From Nocardia sp. CY41 (lineage in GTDB: Bacteria; Actinomycetota; Actinomycetes; Mycobacteriales; Mycobacteriaceae): a stretch of 64,000 bases of DNA. The translations under genes and the position numbers were made by a program. The stretch spans positions 186,001-250,000 of the forward strand of contig NZ_VUOS01000001.1 in assembly GCF_009829325.1 (NCBI RefSeq), written 5' to 3'. Shown here one piece after another: positions 8,490 through 16,713 of this stretch; the stretch's first letter is position 1, and every line of letters starts with the position of its first letter. The notes beneath the pieces are model-generated. The model saw only the letters and a list, made by a program, of their open reading frames with translations. It was not told the DNA's origin and did not search any database.

Positions 8490-9380
8490 TCAGCCCGGCA
8501 TGTGCTGTTCGTGGGTGAACGGCTTGGTGCCCTGCACCGTGGGTTCGCCCTCCGGGTTCGCCTCTGCACCGTGGTTGGCTCGCTCGTCGGAACCGAGCCA
8601 TTCGGTGACCGGGTTGTCGACGTAACGCCACTGCATGCCCTCCGGCCAAGGTCCTTGTCCCTCGTTCCACGGGCCGCGGGCGCTGGCCGCGCCGTTGGAC
8701 ATGTTGAACGCGACGTTCTGGAACCGATCGTCACCGGGCAGCGTTCCGGGCGGGAAGTTGACCGGCAGCTCGTTCAGCGCCGCGGTGAACTGCTGGAAAT
8801 GCGCGACTTCGCGAGTCATCAAGAACGACAGTGAGTCCTGCACACCGGGATCGTCGGTGAACTGCTTGAGGTATTCGTAGACGATCTTCGCCCGCGACTC
8901 CGCCGCGAGGTTGCTGCGCAGATCGACGGAGGGTTCGCCGTTGGAATCGACGAAGGAGCCCTGCCAGGGCACGCCCGCCGAGTCTTTGACGTCCGGGCCG
9001 CCGCCGGTCAGGGCGAAATACAGTGGGTTCACCGCGACTTGGTGGATGGCCTGCTCGCGGCCGGCCGAGTCGGCGACCATCGGCATCCAGTCACACCGCT
9101 GGTTCGCCTGCTTCAGATCGTCGTTGAGCCCGTCCAGCAGCATCGTGATCATGGAGCCGACGATCTCGAGGTGACTGAGCTCCTCGGTGGCGATATCCAT
9201 GAACAAGTCGTACATCTTCGGATTCTTGCGGCGCAGCACGAACGCCTGGGTGAAGTACTGCATCGCGGCTTTGAGCTCGCCGTTGGCTCCGCCGAACTGC
9301 TCTTGCAGCAGGGTCGCGAACCGCGGATCCGGCCGATCCACCCGCACCTCGAACTGCAGGTCCTTGTTGTGAATGAACAT
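8490..9380 (-). CDS. Manganese (non-haem) catalase
   Basis: This 296-residue protein disproportionates hydrogen peroxide with a di-manganese centre in a four-helix bundle. The first ligand helix contains GELKAAMQYFTQAF, the second ATEELSHLEIVGSMI (EExxH), and the third and fourth ligand regions lie around AAESRAKIVYEYL and MTREVAHFQQF. The C-terminal tail (FNMSNG ... WNEGQGPWPEG, then an Asn/Pro-rich segment ending HEQHMPG) is typical of the actinobacterial family. I start it at ATG 9380 (MFIHNKDLQFEV), with GAGGAG five bases upstream, rather than at the longer frame. A sigma-B-type promoter lies about 45 bases upstream. The haemerythrin gene follows in the same direction. Confidence 0.93.
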   Translation of the reverse strand: MFIHNKDLQFEVRVDRPDPRFATLLQEQFGGANGELKAAMQYFTQAFVLRRKNPKMYDLFMDIATEELSHLEIVGSMITMLLDGLNDDLKQANQRCDWMPMVADSAGREQAIHQVAVNPLYFALTGGGPDVKDSAGVPWQGSFVDSNGEPSVDLRSNLAAESRAKIVYEYLKQFTDDPGVQDSLSFLMTREVAHFQQFTAALNELPVNFPPGTLPGDDRFQNVAFNMSNGAASARGPWNEGQGPWPEGMQWRYVDNPVTEWLGSDERANHGAEANPEGEPTVQGTKPFTHEQHMPG

Positions 9381-9423
9381 CCCACTCCTCGATGGTCGTC
9401 GTCGCACTGCAACGAGGGGGCCC

Positions 9424-9447
9424 TACCCGTGGCCGGCGTCCGGAAAC
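9424..9447 (-). promoter_or_regulatory. SigB/SigF-type promoter of the Mn-catalase gene
   Basis: On the minus strand GTTT (9447-9444) is followed by 15 bases and then GGGTAG (9428-9423). This agrees with the actinobacterial stress-sigma consensus GTTT/GNNT-N14-16-GGGTA. It lies about 45 bases upstream of the Mn-catalase start. A group 2 sigma-70 and a SpoIIE phosphatase are encoded a few kilobases away. Confidence 0.6.
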
Positions 9448-9803
9448 ATCACCGAGGAGAACTCGGCCCGCCGCCGCGGCACCCAGGCGTATGTATTTGC
9501 CGGGTGAGCCAGCGGGAATATGCAGCCATTGCACTATGATCGAAACGCCGGATATGCGACCGATCGAGATGGTGGCGACCCTGGTTCGGATCGGAACGTT
9601 GTCGACCAGACCCTACTGTGCTGTGGGCAGAATCGGACATGTCATCAGCGGCAAATGACGATTTTGAATAGTTGCAGCGCTTTAGAACGGGTTCAGGCTG
9701 TCGCATCGGCGAGGCGATTGACGGCGCAACAGCGATTTCCGCGGTCGTGGAAGTCGTGCAGGGCGTGGGGGCGGATGCGGAGGGGTTAGGAGGTTTCGCC
9801 GAT

Positions 9804-10565
9804 ATGTCTTCCGATGTTCCCCCGTCTGCTGATGTCCCGCCGGTCGAGGACCCGGATGTTGCTGCGGATCGGATCGTGGCCGCGTTCGCGCGTATGTCGG
9901 GTCTGTTCCTGTCCGCCGAGACGGTAAGCACGGGGCTGAAGGTGGTCACCGCGCTGGCGGTGGACATGGTTCCCCATACCGTGGGCGCCGGGATCAGCCT
10001 GGTGAACAGCGAAGGTGGACGCACGACGGCGGCGGCTACCGACCCCGTGGTCGAGCGGGCCGACGATCTTCAATATCGGTTGGGCTCTGGGCCCTGCCTG
10101 GCCGCGTGGGCGGATCGAGTGGTCGTGCGTATCGACGATCTCGCGGCCGACGAGCGTTGGCCTATCTGGTCGCGGCGAGCGGCGGAGTTGGGGTTGGCCT
10201 CCTCGTTGAGCGCGCCTCTGGTCGCGGGCACACAGTCGCTGGGCGCGATCAAGGTCTACGCCGCGCGCCCTGCCGCCTACGGCGCGCGGGAGGAGCATCT
10301 GCTGACGATGTTCTCCTCTCAGGCGGCGATGCTGCTGGCCGGTATGCGGACAGCCGAAGCCGCGGAGCGGGTCAGCGGGCGGATCGCGGACAGTTTGCGG
10401 GGCCGTGAGGTGATCACGCTGGCCAAGGGCATCATCATGGCCCGCGAGGGAGTAGACGAACGGGCCGCGTTCTTGATCCTGGCGCATACCGCACGCCGGC
10501 AAGGCAGCACCGTGCGGCGAGTCGCCGAGCGCCTGGCCGTGTCCACCGCCGGCCGTCGGCGCTGA
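9804..10565 (+). CDS. GAF-ANTAR regulator (RNA-binding antiterminator type)
   Basis: The start at ATG 9804 is supported by AGGAGG ten bases upstream; an extended frame back to 9672 lacks such a site. The 253-residue protein has a GAF sensor domain (about residues 35-175, with RLGSGPCLAAW, DERWPIWSRRAAELGLASSLSAPL) and a C-terminal ANTAR domain (about 190-245, with REVITLAKGIIMAREGVDERAAF). ANTAR domains bind paired hairpins in mRNA and prevent termination; GAF-ANTAR proteins are common in actinobacteria, where the input ligand is mostly unknown. It is followed 52 bases later by a SpoIIE-type phosphatase, suggesting joint expression in a stress signalling module. Confidence 0.9.
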   Translation: MSSDVPPSADVPPVEDPDVAADRIVAAFARMSGLFLSAETVSTGLKVVTALAVDMVPHTVGAGISLVNSEGGRTTAAATDPVVERADDLQYRLGSGPCLAAWADRVVVRIDDLAADERWPIWSRRAAELGLASSLSAPLVAGTQSLGAIKVYAARPAAYGAREEHLLTMFSSQAAMLLAGMRTAEAAERVSGRIADSLRGREVITLAKGIIMAREGVDERAAFLILAHTARRQGSTVRRVAERLAVSTAGRRR

Positions 10566-10617
10566 TCGCAACTGCTGTGCCGACAGCTCGCACCGCCCCC
10601 AACACCAGGTGGTCGCT

Positions 10618-12114
10618 ATGAACGACGATCCCACCGCCGGTAGCGGCAGTGACCGCGCCCGCGAGCAGCAGCGCAGTCTGGTGCTCGCTCTGAAGGGCGC
10701 CGAGCTGACCCTCGAAGAACTGTGGATGAGCTACTTCACCATGGGCGGCGACGCGGGCTGCCTGGAGATCGACGCCTATCTGCACGGGCTCGGTGGACTT
10801 CCCACGCTCGATCGCGACATCCTCGCTCATGCTGTCAACGAACGACTCGACCAACTCGCCTGGACCAAACGTGCCACCTATAGCCGCACCGTCCGGGGCA
10901 CCGAGCCTGAAAGCGCACCCCTCGCGGCGCTGGTGGCTCTCCTCGACGGTGCCCACCAAGCTGCGCCCGAGCAGTTGCCCGCCCTCGCCGCGGTCGCCGG
11001 CCACGCCCTCGGCGTGCACATCGACATGTACTTGGTGGATTACGACGAGCGTTATCTGCATCTTGTCCGAGCACCGTCCGGTACGTGCGAGCACGCGGCT
11101 ACGGTGGAGGTTCTCGATGTCGACACGACTCTGCCGGGCCGCGCGTTCCGGCTCGTGCAGACCCTGCCTTCCCACGTAGCCGACCGGCCCCGGTTGTGGG
11201 TGCCCTTGCTCGATGGAAGCGAACGCCTCGGGGTCCTCGACATCCAGGTCGAGGACCCCTCCGACCTCTACGACCCGGGACTTCGGGTGCAATGCCGATG
11301 GATGTCACGGCTGCTCGGTCACCTGGTCACGGCGATGACCGGGTTCGGGGACACTCTGGACCGAGCCCGGTTGACCACGGCCCGCACTCCCAATGCCGAG
11401 TTGATCTGGTCGATGCTGCCTCCGTTGACCGCCGGCGTGGACAACTTCGTGATCAGCGGCGTCGTGGAACCACGTCATGACCTCAACGGTGACGCCTTCG
11501 ACTACGCGCTGTCCGACACCACCGCGCAACTCATCGTTATCGACGCGGTCGGCCACGACCCGTCCAGCGGACTCATCGCGGCCACGGCGCTGGCCGCTTA
11601 CCGCAGCGCGCGCCACGCCGGCCACGGCCTGTTCGAACAAGCCCGCGTGATCGACCAGACCATCGCCGACCAGTTCGGACACGGACAGTTCGCCACGGCG
11701 GTCCTTGCCGAGCTGAACATGTCCACGGGTCGGCTGCGCTACATCAACGCGGGCCACCCGGAACCGATGATCATGCGCGGCGGCAGGATCGTCAAACCCC
11801 TCAGCGGCGGGCACCGACTACCGCTGGGGCTCGGCAATGCCGAGCTCACCGTCGCCGAGGAAGTTCTGCAACCGGACGATTGGCTCGTCCTCTACACCGA
11901 CGGCATCACCGAGGCCCGCGATGACGAGGGCACGTTCTTCGGCGAAGAGCGCCTCACCGACTTCTTGCGCCGCGAGGCCGCGGCGGGCTACCCGCCACCG
12001 GAGACGGCACGCCGACTGATCAACGCCGTCCTCACCCATCAGCATGGCACGCTGCAGGACGATGCGACCGTCCTGCTCGCCCACTGGACCAACCCCGGCA
12101 ACCTCAGCCCCTGA
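10618..12114 (+). CDS. SpoIIE-type PP2C serine phosphatase (RsbU-like)
   Basis: The C-terminal half (about residues 270-495) is a PP2C phosphatase of the SpoIIE/RsbU class: NGDAFDYA, VIDAVGHDPSSGL, GQFATAVLAEL, YINAGHPEPMI, LPLGLG, DWLVLYTDGITEARD and LQDDATVLL, giving the metal-binding aspartates. The N-terminal part has a helical segment (LTLEELWMSYFTMGGDAGCLEIDAYLHG) found in actinobacterial homologues, and a middle GAF-like region. Such phosphatases dephosphorylate anti-sigma-factor antagonists to switch on alternative sigma factors. I use ATG 10618 with AGGTGG upstream; GTG 10609 is possible. The GAF-ANTAR gene precedes it and a sigma factor gene follows at 12.6 kb, but no anti-sigma/antagonist pair is nearby. 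Confidence 0.9.
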   Translation: MNDDPTAGSGSDRAREQQRSLVLALKGAELTLEELWMSYFTMGGDAGCLEIDAYLHGLGGLPTLDRDILAHAVNERLDQLAWTKRATYSRTVRGTEPESAPLAALVALLDGAHQAAPEQLPALAAVAGHALGVHIDMYLVDYDERYLHLVRAPSGTCEHAATVEVLDVDTTLPGRAFRLVQTLPSHVADRPRLWVPLLDGSERLGVLDIQVEDPSDLYDPGLRVQCRWMSRLLGHLVTAMTGFGDTLDRARLTTARTPNAELIWSMLPPLTAGVDNFVISGVVEPRHDLNGDAFDYALSDTTAQLIVIDAVGHDPSSGLIAATALAAYRSARHAGHGLFEQARVIDQTIADQFGHGQFATAVLAELNMSTGRLRYINAGHPEPMIMRGGRIVKPLSGGHRLPLGLGNAELTVAEEVLQPDDWLVLYTDGITEARDDEGTFFGEERLTDFLRREAAAGYPPPETARRLINAVLTHQHGTLQDDATVLLAHWTNPGNLSP

Positions 12115-12238
12115 GGCAGGAACCTGCGATCACAGCGTTCTCGATATGCGACAGCAGACGCGGCCACTGGCGTTTCACGGGGCACTGATTCATGTTGAGG
12201 GTCAAGCCCTTGGCTAGCGCATCACCCAAATTTCACCG

Positions 12239-12570
12239 CGCTCCCTGCCGATCGGCGCCTGGTCCAGCGCGGCGGCGCTGCGCATCTCCGGGCAGCGCGA
12301 CGGGGCGCGCAGACTCGTGCTGATCGGCCTGCTGGCCACGCCCGCCACAGTCGCCGCAGGACTGGCCGACTTCCGAGACCTCGACACCTACCAGCGGCGC
12401 GTAGGCCTCGTGCATGATGCGGCGAACGGCGTTGCCCTTTCCTTGTTTTCCGCCGCCAACCTGACCCGCGGCGACTTCACGGCCACTGTCCTCGGCGGAG
12501 CCGGTCGGGCGGCGATGGGCGTCGGCGGCGCTCTCGGAGGCCACCTGTCCTACGCGCTGCACGGACAGCT
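12239..12570 (+). pseudogene. DUF2231 membrane protein fragment
   Basis: The + strand reads SLPIGAWSSAAALRISGQRDGARRL, then LIGLLATPATVAAGLADFRDL, VGLVHDAANGVALSLF and GVGGALGGHLSYAL, the consecutive membrane helices of DUF2231 proteins. The family normally starts with HPMLTDLPIGAW, but here the N-terminus (ITQISPRSLPIGAW) is disrupted with no start codon or ribosome site. After the GGHLSY motif the frame runs into the converging sigma-factor gene without its own stop. So this is a core fragment truncated at both ends. Intact homologues are often linked to Rieske-type proteins or stress loci. Confidence 0.7.
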
Positions 12571-12577
12571 CTGCCGG

Positions 12578-13528
12578 TCAACCGAGAAGACCCTCCAGCG
12601 CCTTGATCCGTGCGGGCTGCCGCAGTCTCGCCAGGCCCTTGGCCTCGATTTGCCGAACGCGTTCGCGAGACACGCCGTAGGTTCTGCCGACCTCTTCGAG
12701 TGTCTTCGGTTCCGCGCCGCCCAACCCGTAGCGCGACGCGAGGACTTCGGCCTCCCTTGCCGGCAATGTGCCGAGCATCCGGTCGAGCTGGCCGCGCACC
12801 GCCGACGCGGCCACCGAATCGGAGGGGCCCGGCGCGGTGTCGGCGATGAGCTCACCGACCTCGGTGACATCGTCGCCGATCGGGGTGTGCAGCGACAGCG
12901 GTTCGCGGGCGAGGTCGAGCAGCTCGCGTACCCTTCCCGCGGGCAGTTCCAGCTCCGCGGCGAGCTCCGGGACCGTCGCCGTACGGCCCAGCCTCTGAGC
13001 CAGCGCCCGCTGCGTACGATTCAGCCGGTTGAGCACCTCAACGACGTGCACCGGTATCCGGATCGTGCGACTCTGATCGGCCAGCGCGCGACCGATCGAC
13101 TGCTTGATCCACCAGGTCGCGTATGTGGAGAACTTCAGCCCGCGGCGGTGGTCGAACTTCTCCACTGCCCGCATCATGCCGAGCGTGCCTTCTTGCACCA
13201 GGTCCAACAGCGACATGCCCATGGGCGTCGGATACCGCTTGGCGATCGAGACGACCAAGCGCAAGTTGGCTTCGACCATGTGGGTTCTGGCGCGTTCACC
13301 GTCCGCCACACAGCGACGCAATCGGCCGCGCTCCAGCGGATCGACCGCAGGCCCGGCGGCCGCCAGGCGCGCAGCGGCTTGCTCCCCCGCCTCGATCCGC
13401 TCGCCGAGCTCGAACTCTTGCGCGGCTGTGAGCAGTGGGGTGCCGCCGATGAGCCGCAGGTAATCCTTGATGGGGTCGGTGCTGACGGCGCCGGTGAAGC
13501 GGGTCGGGCGGGTGCACAGTTCGGCCAC
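12578..13528 (-). CDS. Group 2 sigma-70 factor (SigB/HrdB-like)
   Basis: I start at GTG 13528 because AGGAAGGA lies six bases upstream, giving 316 residues. Region 1.2 is DPIKDYLRLIGGTPLLT; region 2 has ANLRLVVSIAKRY, LLDLVQEGTLGMMRAVEKFD and FSTYATWWIKQSIGRAL; region 3 starts IRIPVHVVEVLNRL; region 4 has RYGLGGAEPKTLEEVG and VSRERVRQIEAKGLARLR. All promoter-recognition regions are intact and region 1.1 is absent, which marks a non-essential group 2 factor like mycobacterial SigB. It lies in the same block as the SpoIIE phosphatase, ANTAR protein and Mn-catalase. Whether it reads the GTTT-N15-GGGTAG promoter found here is not decidable: that sequence type usually belongs to the SigF/SigB(Bacillus) class rather than to HrdB-like factors. 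Confidence 0.93.
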   Translation of the reverse strand: MAELCTRPTRFTGAVSTDPIKDYLRLIGGTPLLTAAQEFELGERIEAGEQAAARLAAAGPAVDPLERGRLRRCVADGERARTHMVEANLRLVVSIAKRYPTPMGMSLLDLVQEGTLGMMRAVEKFDHRRGLKFSTYATWWIKQSIGRALADQSRTIRIPVHVVEVLNRLNRTQRALAQRLGRTATVPELAAELELPAGRVRELLDLAREPLSLHTPIGDDVTEVGELIADTAPGPSDSVAASAVRGQLDRMLGTLPAREAEVLASRYGLGGAEPKTLEEVGRTYGVSRERVRQIEAKGLARLRQPARIKALEGLLG

Positions 13529-13603
13529 GGAACGTCCTTCCTGGTGAAGCGGACCGTTCGGCGGCGCGGCGAGCACGCCGCCGAACGGGGATGAGGTGGG
13601 AGG

Positions 13604-13912
13604 TCAGCCGCGCCCCGGGATTCGCAGCGGGCGTTGCGGCTTGGCGCGATAACCCGTGGTGGCCCGAATCGGCTTGGTTACCCGTCGCTCTGGGCGCACC
13701 GCGCTCGGGTAGGGCCGAGGGGACGGCGCGACGCGGACCGCGGCGACATCGCGGGAACCGCCGATCATGCCGCCCCCTTCGGCGCGGAGCAGGCGAAGCG
13801 TGGTTTCGATGACGGAAGGCGCAGTCGTCTTGTCGGTCATGGTGGCTGGTCCCTTCGAGTCGACTGTGGAGCTGATGCGGGCCGGGGCCGCTTCGACAAG
13901 TCCGTGGTTCAT
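13604..13912 (-). CDS. Small basic hypothetical protein
   Basis: A frame from ATG 13912 gives 102 residues (MNHGLVEAAPARIS...) with AAGGAG ten bases upstream; an ATG at 13840 (MTDKTTAPSVIETTLRLLRA) gives 78 residues with a weaker site. The second half is rich in Arg and Pro (RPYPSAVRPERRVTKPIRA). I recognise no domain. It diverges from a TetR gene across an AT-rich palindrome, the usual arrangement of a TetR target gene, which supports its being real. Confidence 0.5.
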   Translation of the reverse strand: MNHGLVEAAPARISSTVDSKGPATMTDKTTAPSVIETTLRLLRAEGGGMIGGSRDVAAVRVAPSPRPYPSAVRPERRVTKPIRATTGYRAKPQRPLRIPGRG

Positions 13913-13962
13913 GGTGCTGCCGCTCCTTCGTTCCAATGACGAACATAAACTTAGAACCATCA

Positions 13963-13987
13963 TAAAAATATGTCAAGAATATTTTTA
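13963..13987. promoter_or_regulatory. AT-rich palindromic operator
   Basis: TAAAAATAT (13963-13971) and ATATTTTTA (13979-13987) form a perfect nine-base inverted repeat with a seven-base spacer. It sits 25 bases before the TetR start at 14013 and 50 bases before the divergent small gene. Its AT content contrasts sharply with its surroundings. The TetR gene has TAGGGT at 14001-14006, six bases before its ATG, as in leaderless genes. Confidence 0.6.
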
Positions 13988-14012
13988 GGTCGAGTTCAGC
14001 TAGGGTGGTGAC

Positions 14013-14651
14013 ATGAGCACAACCGACCCCGGGCTCCGGGCCAAGAAAAAGCAGCAGACCAGGGAGAACATCTCCCATCACGCGACCGCGCTGTTCTTGG
14101 AGCACGGTTTCGACAAGGTGACGATCGCCGACGTCGCCGCTGCCGCGCAGGTCGCGAAGATGACGGTCACCAACTACTTCCCGCGCAAGGAAGATCTCGC
14201 GTTGGATCTGCACGAGGTGTTCGTCGACCAGCTCGCCCGCGTCGTGCGCGAGCGCGCGTCCGGCGAGTCGGCGCTCGCCGCGCTACGGCGGGACTACCTG
14301 GCCGCCGTGGCCCGGCAAGATCCGGTGGTGGGTTTCTCCAGGCCCGAATTCGCCCGCATGATCACCGACAGCCCGGCGCTGACCGCCCGGCTGCGCGAGT
14401 TCCACGACGAACGCGAGCAGGCGCTGGCCACCACCCTCGCGGCGGAAACGAGCGCCGCGGACACCGACATCACCCCCCGCGTCGCGGCCGCGCTGCTCGG
14501 CGGCGTGCATCGTGTGCTGTTCGACGAGACCCTGCGCCGCACACTCGACGGCGAATCCGGCGACCGCATCGCCACCGCCCTCACCGAATACATCCGCAGC
14601 GCGTTCGACACGCTGGAGCAAGCGATCGGCGACTACGCCGTCCGCGATTAG
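14013..14651 (+). CDS. TetR-family regulator
   Basis: The 212-residue protein has an N-terminal HTH (residues about 15-60: RENISHHATALFLEHGFDKVTIADVAAAAQVAKMTVTNYF split over helices 1-3) followed by a helical ligand domain. KMTVTNYFPRKEDL is the TetR recognition helix. The ATG follows the -10-like TAGGGT by six bases without a ribosome site, so translation is probably leaderless. The palindrome at 13963-13987 is its likely operator, implying autoregulation and control of the divergent small basic gene. The ligand is unknown. Confidence 0.9.
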   Translation: MSTTDPGLRAKKKQQTRENISHHATALFLEHGFDKVTIADVAAAAQVAKMTVTNYFPRKEDLALDLHEVFVDQLARVVRERASGESALAALRRDYLAAVARQDPVVGFSRPEFARMITDSPALTARLREFHDEREQALATTLAAETSAADTDITPRVAAALLGGVHRVLFDETLRRTLDGESGDRIATALTEYIRSAFDTLEQAIGDYAVRD

Positions 14652-14739
14652 CTCTCCGGCGGCCGCTCGAGCAACGGCATGACGATCGGACGAGCAGATC
14701 GACGACCCCGGCCGCCGTCGAACCCGGATTGCGCGGCCG

Positions 14740-15504
14740 TCAGGAAGCGCCTGCGCGTGCGGCGGTCGCGGCCAGGGTGGTGTAGTCCATCGTGAAGGAT
14801 CCGCCCAGGGAGTCGATGGCGTCGCCGACCGCGCCCAGTATCTCGGCCAGCTGGTCGGGACGGAGTCGGGTGAGGCCGCCTGTGGTGGGGAGCAACTCCA
14901 GCCACTGGTCGCGCGTGTAGGACTGCTGCCAGTCGAATTGCCACTGTTCGGGATCCCCGAATCGCCCGGCCTCGCGGATCTGGTCGGCGATCTTCGCGTA
15001 GCCCGTTCGGTAGAGCTCGAGGGGACGTCGAGCAGGTTGGCCGCTGAGCGGGGAGTCCGGCGCCACCCGCCGGTAGGCGGCGGCGAACGGTTCCGCCACC
15101 TCGGCGGGCGGCTCGTACACGTGACCGAAGATCGCCAGCCGTCCCTCTGGACGCAGCACCCCGGCCGCCTTCGCGACACCGGCCACCGGATCCACCCAGT
15201 GCCACGACTGAGCGGCGATGACCGCATCGAACATCCGGTCGCCCGGCTGCCATGCCTCGAAGGTGGCGACCTCGACCCGCAGACCACGGGCCCGTGCGAA
15301 ATCGGCCATCCGCGCGTCGGGTTCGACGCCGAGCACCGCGCACCCCGCGGCCTGGAACTGACGGGCCGCGATGCCGGTACCGCAGCCGACGTCGAGCACG
15401 TCCACTCCGGGCGTCCCGGCGAGGATCCGCGCCACCAACGCCTCGGGGTAACCGGGTCGAGCCTGGTCGTAGCGCTGCGCGTCCACGCCGAACGATACGG
15501 CCAT
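14740..15504 (-). CDS. Class I SAM-dependent methyltransferase
   Basis: The protein has the Rossmann motif I VLDVGCGTGIAARQF (about residues 35-50), motif II acidic VEPDARM, and AAQSWHWVDP, the methyltransferase type 11 signature with Trp-His-Trp. Length from ATG 15504 (MAVSFGVDAQRYDQARPGYP) is 254 residues; that start has GGAGGAG nine bases upstream, while the longer frame to 15564 begins inside an operator. It is divergent from a TetR gene with two palindromes between them. The substrate is unknown; family members methylate small molecules. Confidence 0.88.
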   Translation of the reverse strand: MAVSFGVDAQRYDQARPGYPEALVARILAGTPGVDVLDVGCGTGIAARQFQAAGCAVLGVEPDARMADFARARGLRVEVATFEAWQPGDRMFDAVIAAQSWHWVDPVAGVAKAAGVLRPEGRLAIFGHVYEPPAEVAEPFAAAYRRVAPDSPLSGQPARRPLELYRTGYAKIADQIREAGRFGDPEQWQFDWQQSYTRDQWLELLPTTGGLTRLRPDQLAEILGAVGDAIDSLGGSFTMDYTTLAATAARAGAS

Positions 15505-15556
15505 CCGCTGGGACTCCTCCGGCTGCGCCGGGGGCGGCTCTGCTTGCTCTCGCATA

Positions 15557-15594
15557 GTGGGCATGCGCCCACCGTAGTGGGCACATGCCCACTA
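15557..15594. promoter_or_regulatory. Double palindromic operator for the TetR/methyltransferase pair
   Basis: Two copies of a GTGGGC palindrome occur: GTGGGCATGCGCCCAC (15557-15572) and TAGTGGGCACATGCCCACTA (15575-15594, nine-base arms around CA). Their centres are 20 bases apart, about two helical turns, so two dimers could bind the same face of the DNA. They lie between the methyltransferase and TetR starts. Confidence 0.75.
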
Positions 15595-15634
15595 CGCAAT
15601 AATGTCGCTGATCGACGCACGAAAGGATCCGTCA

Positions 15635-16237
15635 GTGCCGACTGGGGTGCACCTTCGCGACGCGCGGCAGCAACTGTTCGACGCCGCCGACCGCGTACTG
15701 CTGCGCGACGGGCCGAACGGGCTGACCAGCCGGGCTGTCACCGACGAGGCGGGCTGCGCCAAAGGCGTTCTGCACCGGCACTTCACCGACTTCGACGCCT
15801 TCCTCGCCGCACTGGTGCTCGACCGGGCCGCGCAGCTCGAGGCGCAGGTGAGTGCGCTGCGCGCCTCCGCGGGCGCAGGCACGGTGGCCGCCAATCTGAC
15901 CACCGCTCTGACCATGCTGTTCGGACCGGTTCCGGTGGCGATCATCCCGCTCATCACCTTTCGTGACGAGCTGCGCGCACGATTGCGGCAGGCCAGGCCC
16001 GGTGGCGGCATGGCGATCCTCGCCGAGGCGACGACCGCGATCTCCACCTATCTGACCGACGAGCGGGAACTCGGCCGCATCGCAGCCGACGCCGACATCG
16101 ACTCACTCACCCTGTCCCTGGTCGGTGGCGGGCATCTGTTGTTCACAGACCGCGATACCGGCCGACCGACCAGATCAGCTGTCGAAAAGTTCGTGGCAGC
16201 GGTCATCTCGGACGCCGTGCGACGACGACCGGCCTGA
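15635..16237 (+). CDS. TetR-family regulator of the divergent methyltransferase
   Basis: The HTH (RQQLFDAADRVLLRDGPNGL then EAGCAKGVLHRHFTDFDAFL) is of the TetR type, followed by a helical C-terminal domain; 200 residues from GTG 15635. That GTG has AAAGGA seven bases upstream. The upstream ATG at 15602 would be almost directly against the operator and has no ribosome site, though a leaderless start there cannot be excluded. The double palindrome at 15557-15594 is the probable binding site, so it would repress itself and the methyltransferase. Confidence 0.88.
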   Translation: MPTGVHLRDARQQLFDAADRVLLRDGPNGLTSRAVTDEAGCAKGVLHRHFTDFDAFLAALVLDRAAQLEAQVSALRASAGAGTVAANLTTALTMLFGPVPVAIIPLITFRDELRARLRQARPGGGMAILAEATTAISTYLTDERELGRIAADADIDSLTLSLVGGGHLLFTDRDTGRPTRSAVEKFVAAVISDAVRRRPA

Positions 16238-16694
16238 ACGCTGCCGCCGTCGAGAACAGCCGCCGATGGGGCGGGAACTCGCGACATCGCGATCCGTTCA
16301 GGACATGTCGGCACGATTCCGGCGTCCGAGGCCCAGGCACGTAGCCCGGCCCCCCGGCGCTTCTCAGCTGTGCTTCTCCAGCCCTACCTGGGCGGATCGC
16401 AGGGATCCACTGGTTGCGCACCGGAATCCACTCCAAGACCTTTCCTCGTAGATGTTCCTGAGTGAGATCGAGGTCGAGGACTGCGAGGCGGGCTTCGTCG
16501 GGAAGGTCGCCGGTTACCAACAGCGCGGCTCCGTCTCGGATCTGAAGGAGCACAGCGTCCGTCGTCTGCGACGAGTTTCGTCGACCGGTCCAGCGTTGCG
16601 TCAGTCGGCGCGCCAGATTTGCGGCGCCGTCCGAAGTTCGCGCGGCGAGCGACTCCAGTACGGTCTTGCCGTAGATCGCGGCGGCACTGCTCAT
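16203..16694 (-). CDS. Hypothetical protein
   Basis: A 163-residue frame starting SSAAAIYGKTVLESLAARTS. The first 95 residues look protein-like, with an amphipathic helix, LTQRWTGRRN and alternating hydrophobics (AVLLQIRDGAALLVTGDLPDEARLAVLDL). The tail after about residue 110 is Arg/Pro-rich and overlaps the 3' end of the converging TetR gene by 35 bases, so the C-terminus may be spurious or the gene frameshifted near 16390. No ribosome site is clear. No domain recognised. Confidence 0.4.
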   Translation of the reverse strand: MSSAAAIYGKTVLESLAARTSDGAANLARRLTQRWTGRRNSSQTTDAVLLQIRDGAALLVTGDLPDEARLAVLDLDLTQEHLRGKVLEWIPVRNQWIPAIRPGRAGEAQLRSAGGPGYVPGPRTPESCRHVLNGSRCREFPPHRRLFSTAAAFRPVVVARRPR

Positions 16695-16713
16695 GGACGA
16701 CGTGGTTCAGCGC

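Noticed and set aside
12317..13594. 425-codon + frame
   Set aside because: Only its first part matches DUF2231; the rest is antisense to the sigma-factor gene.
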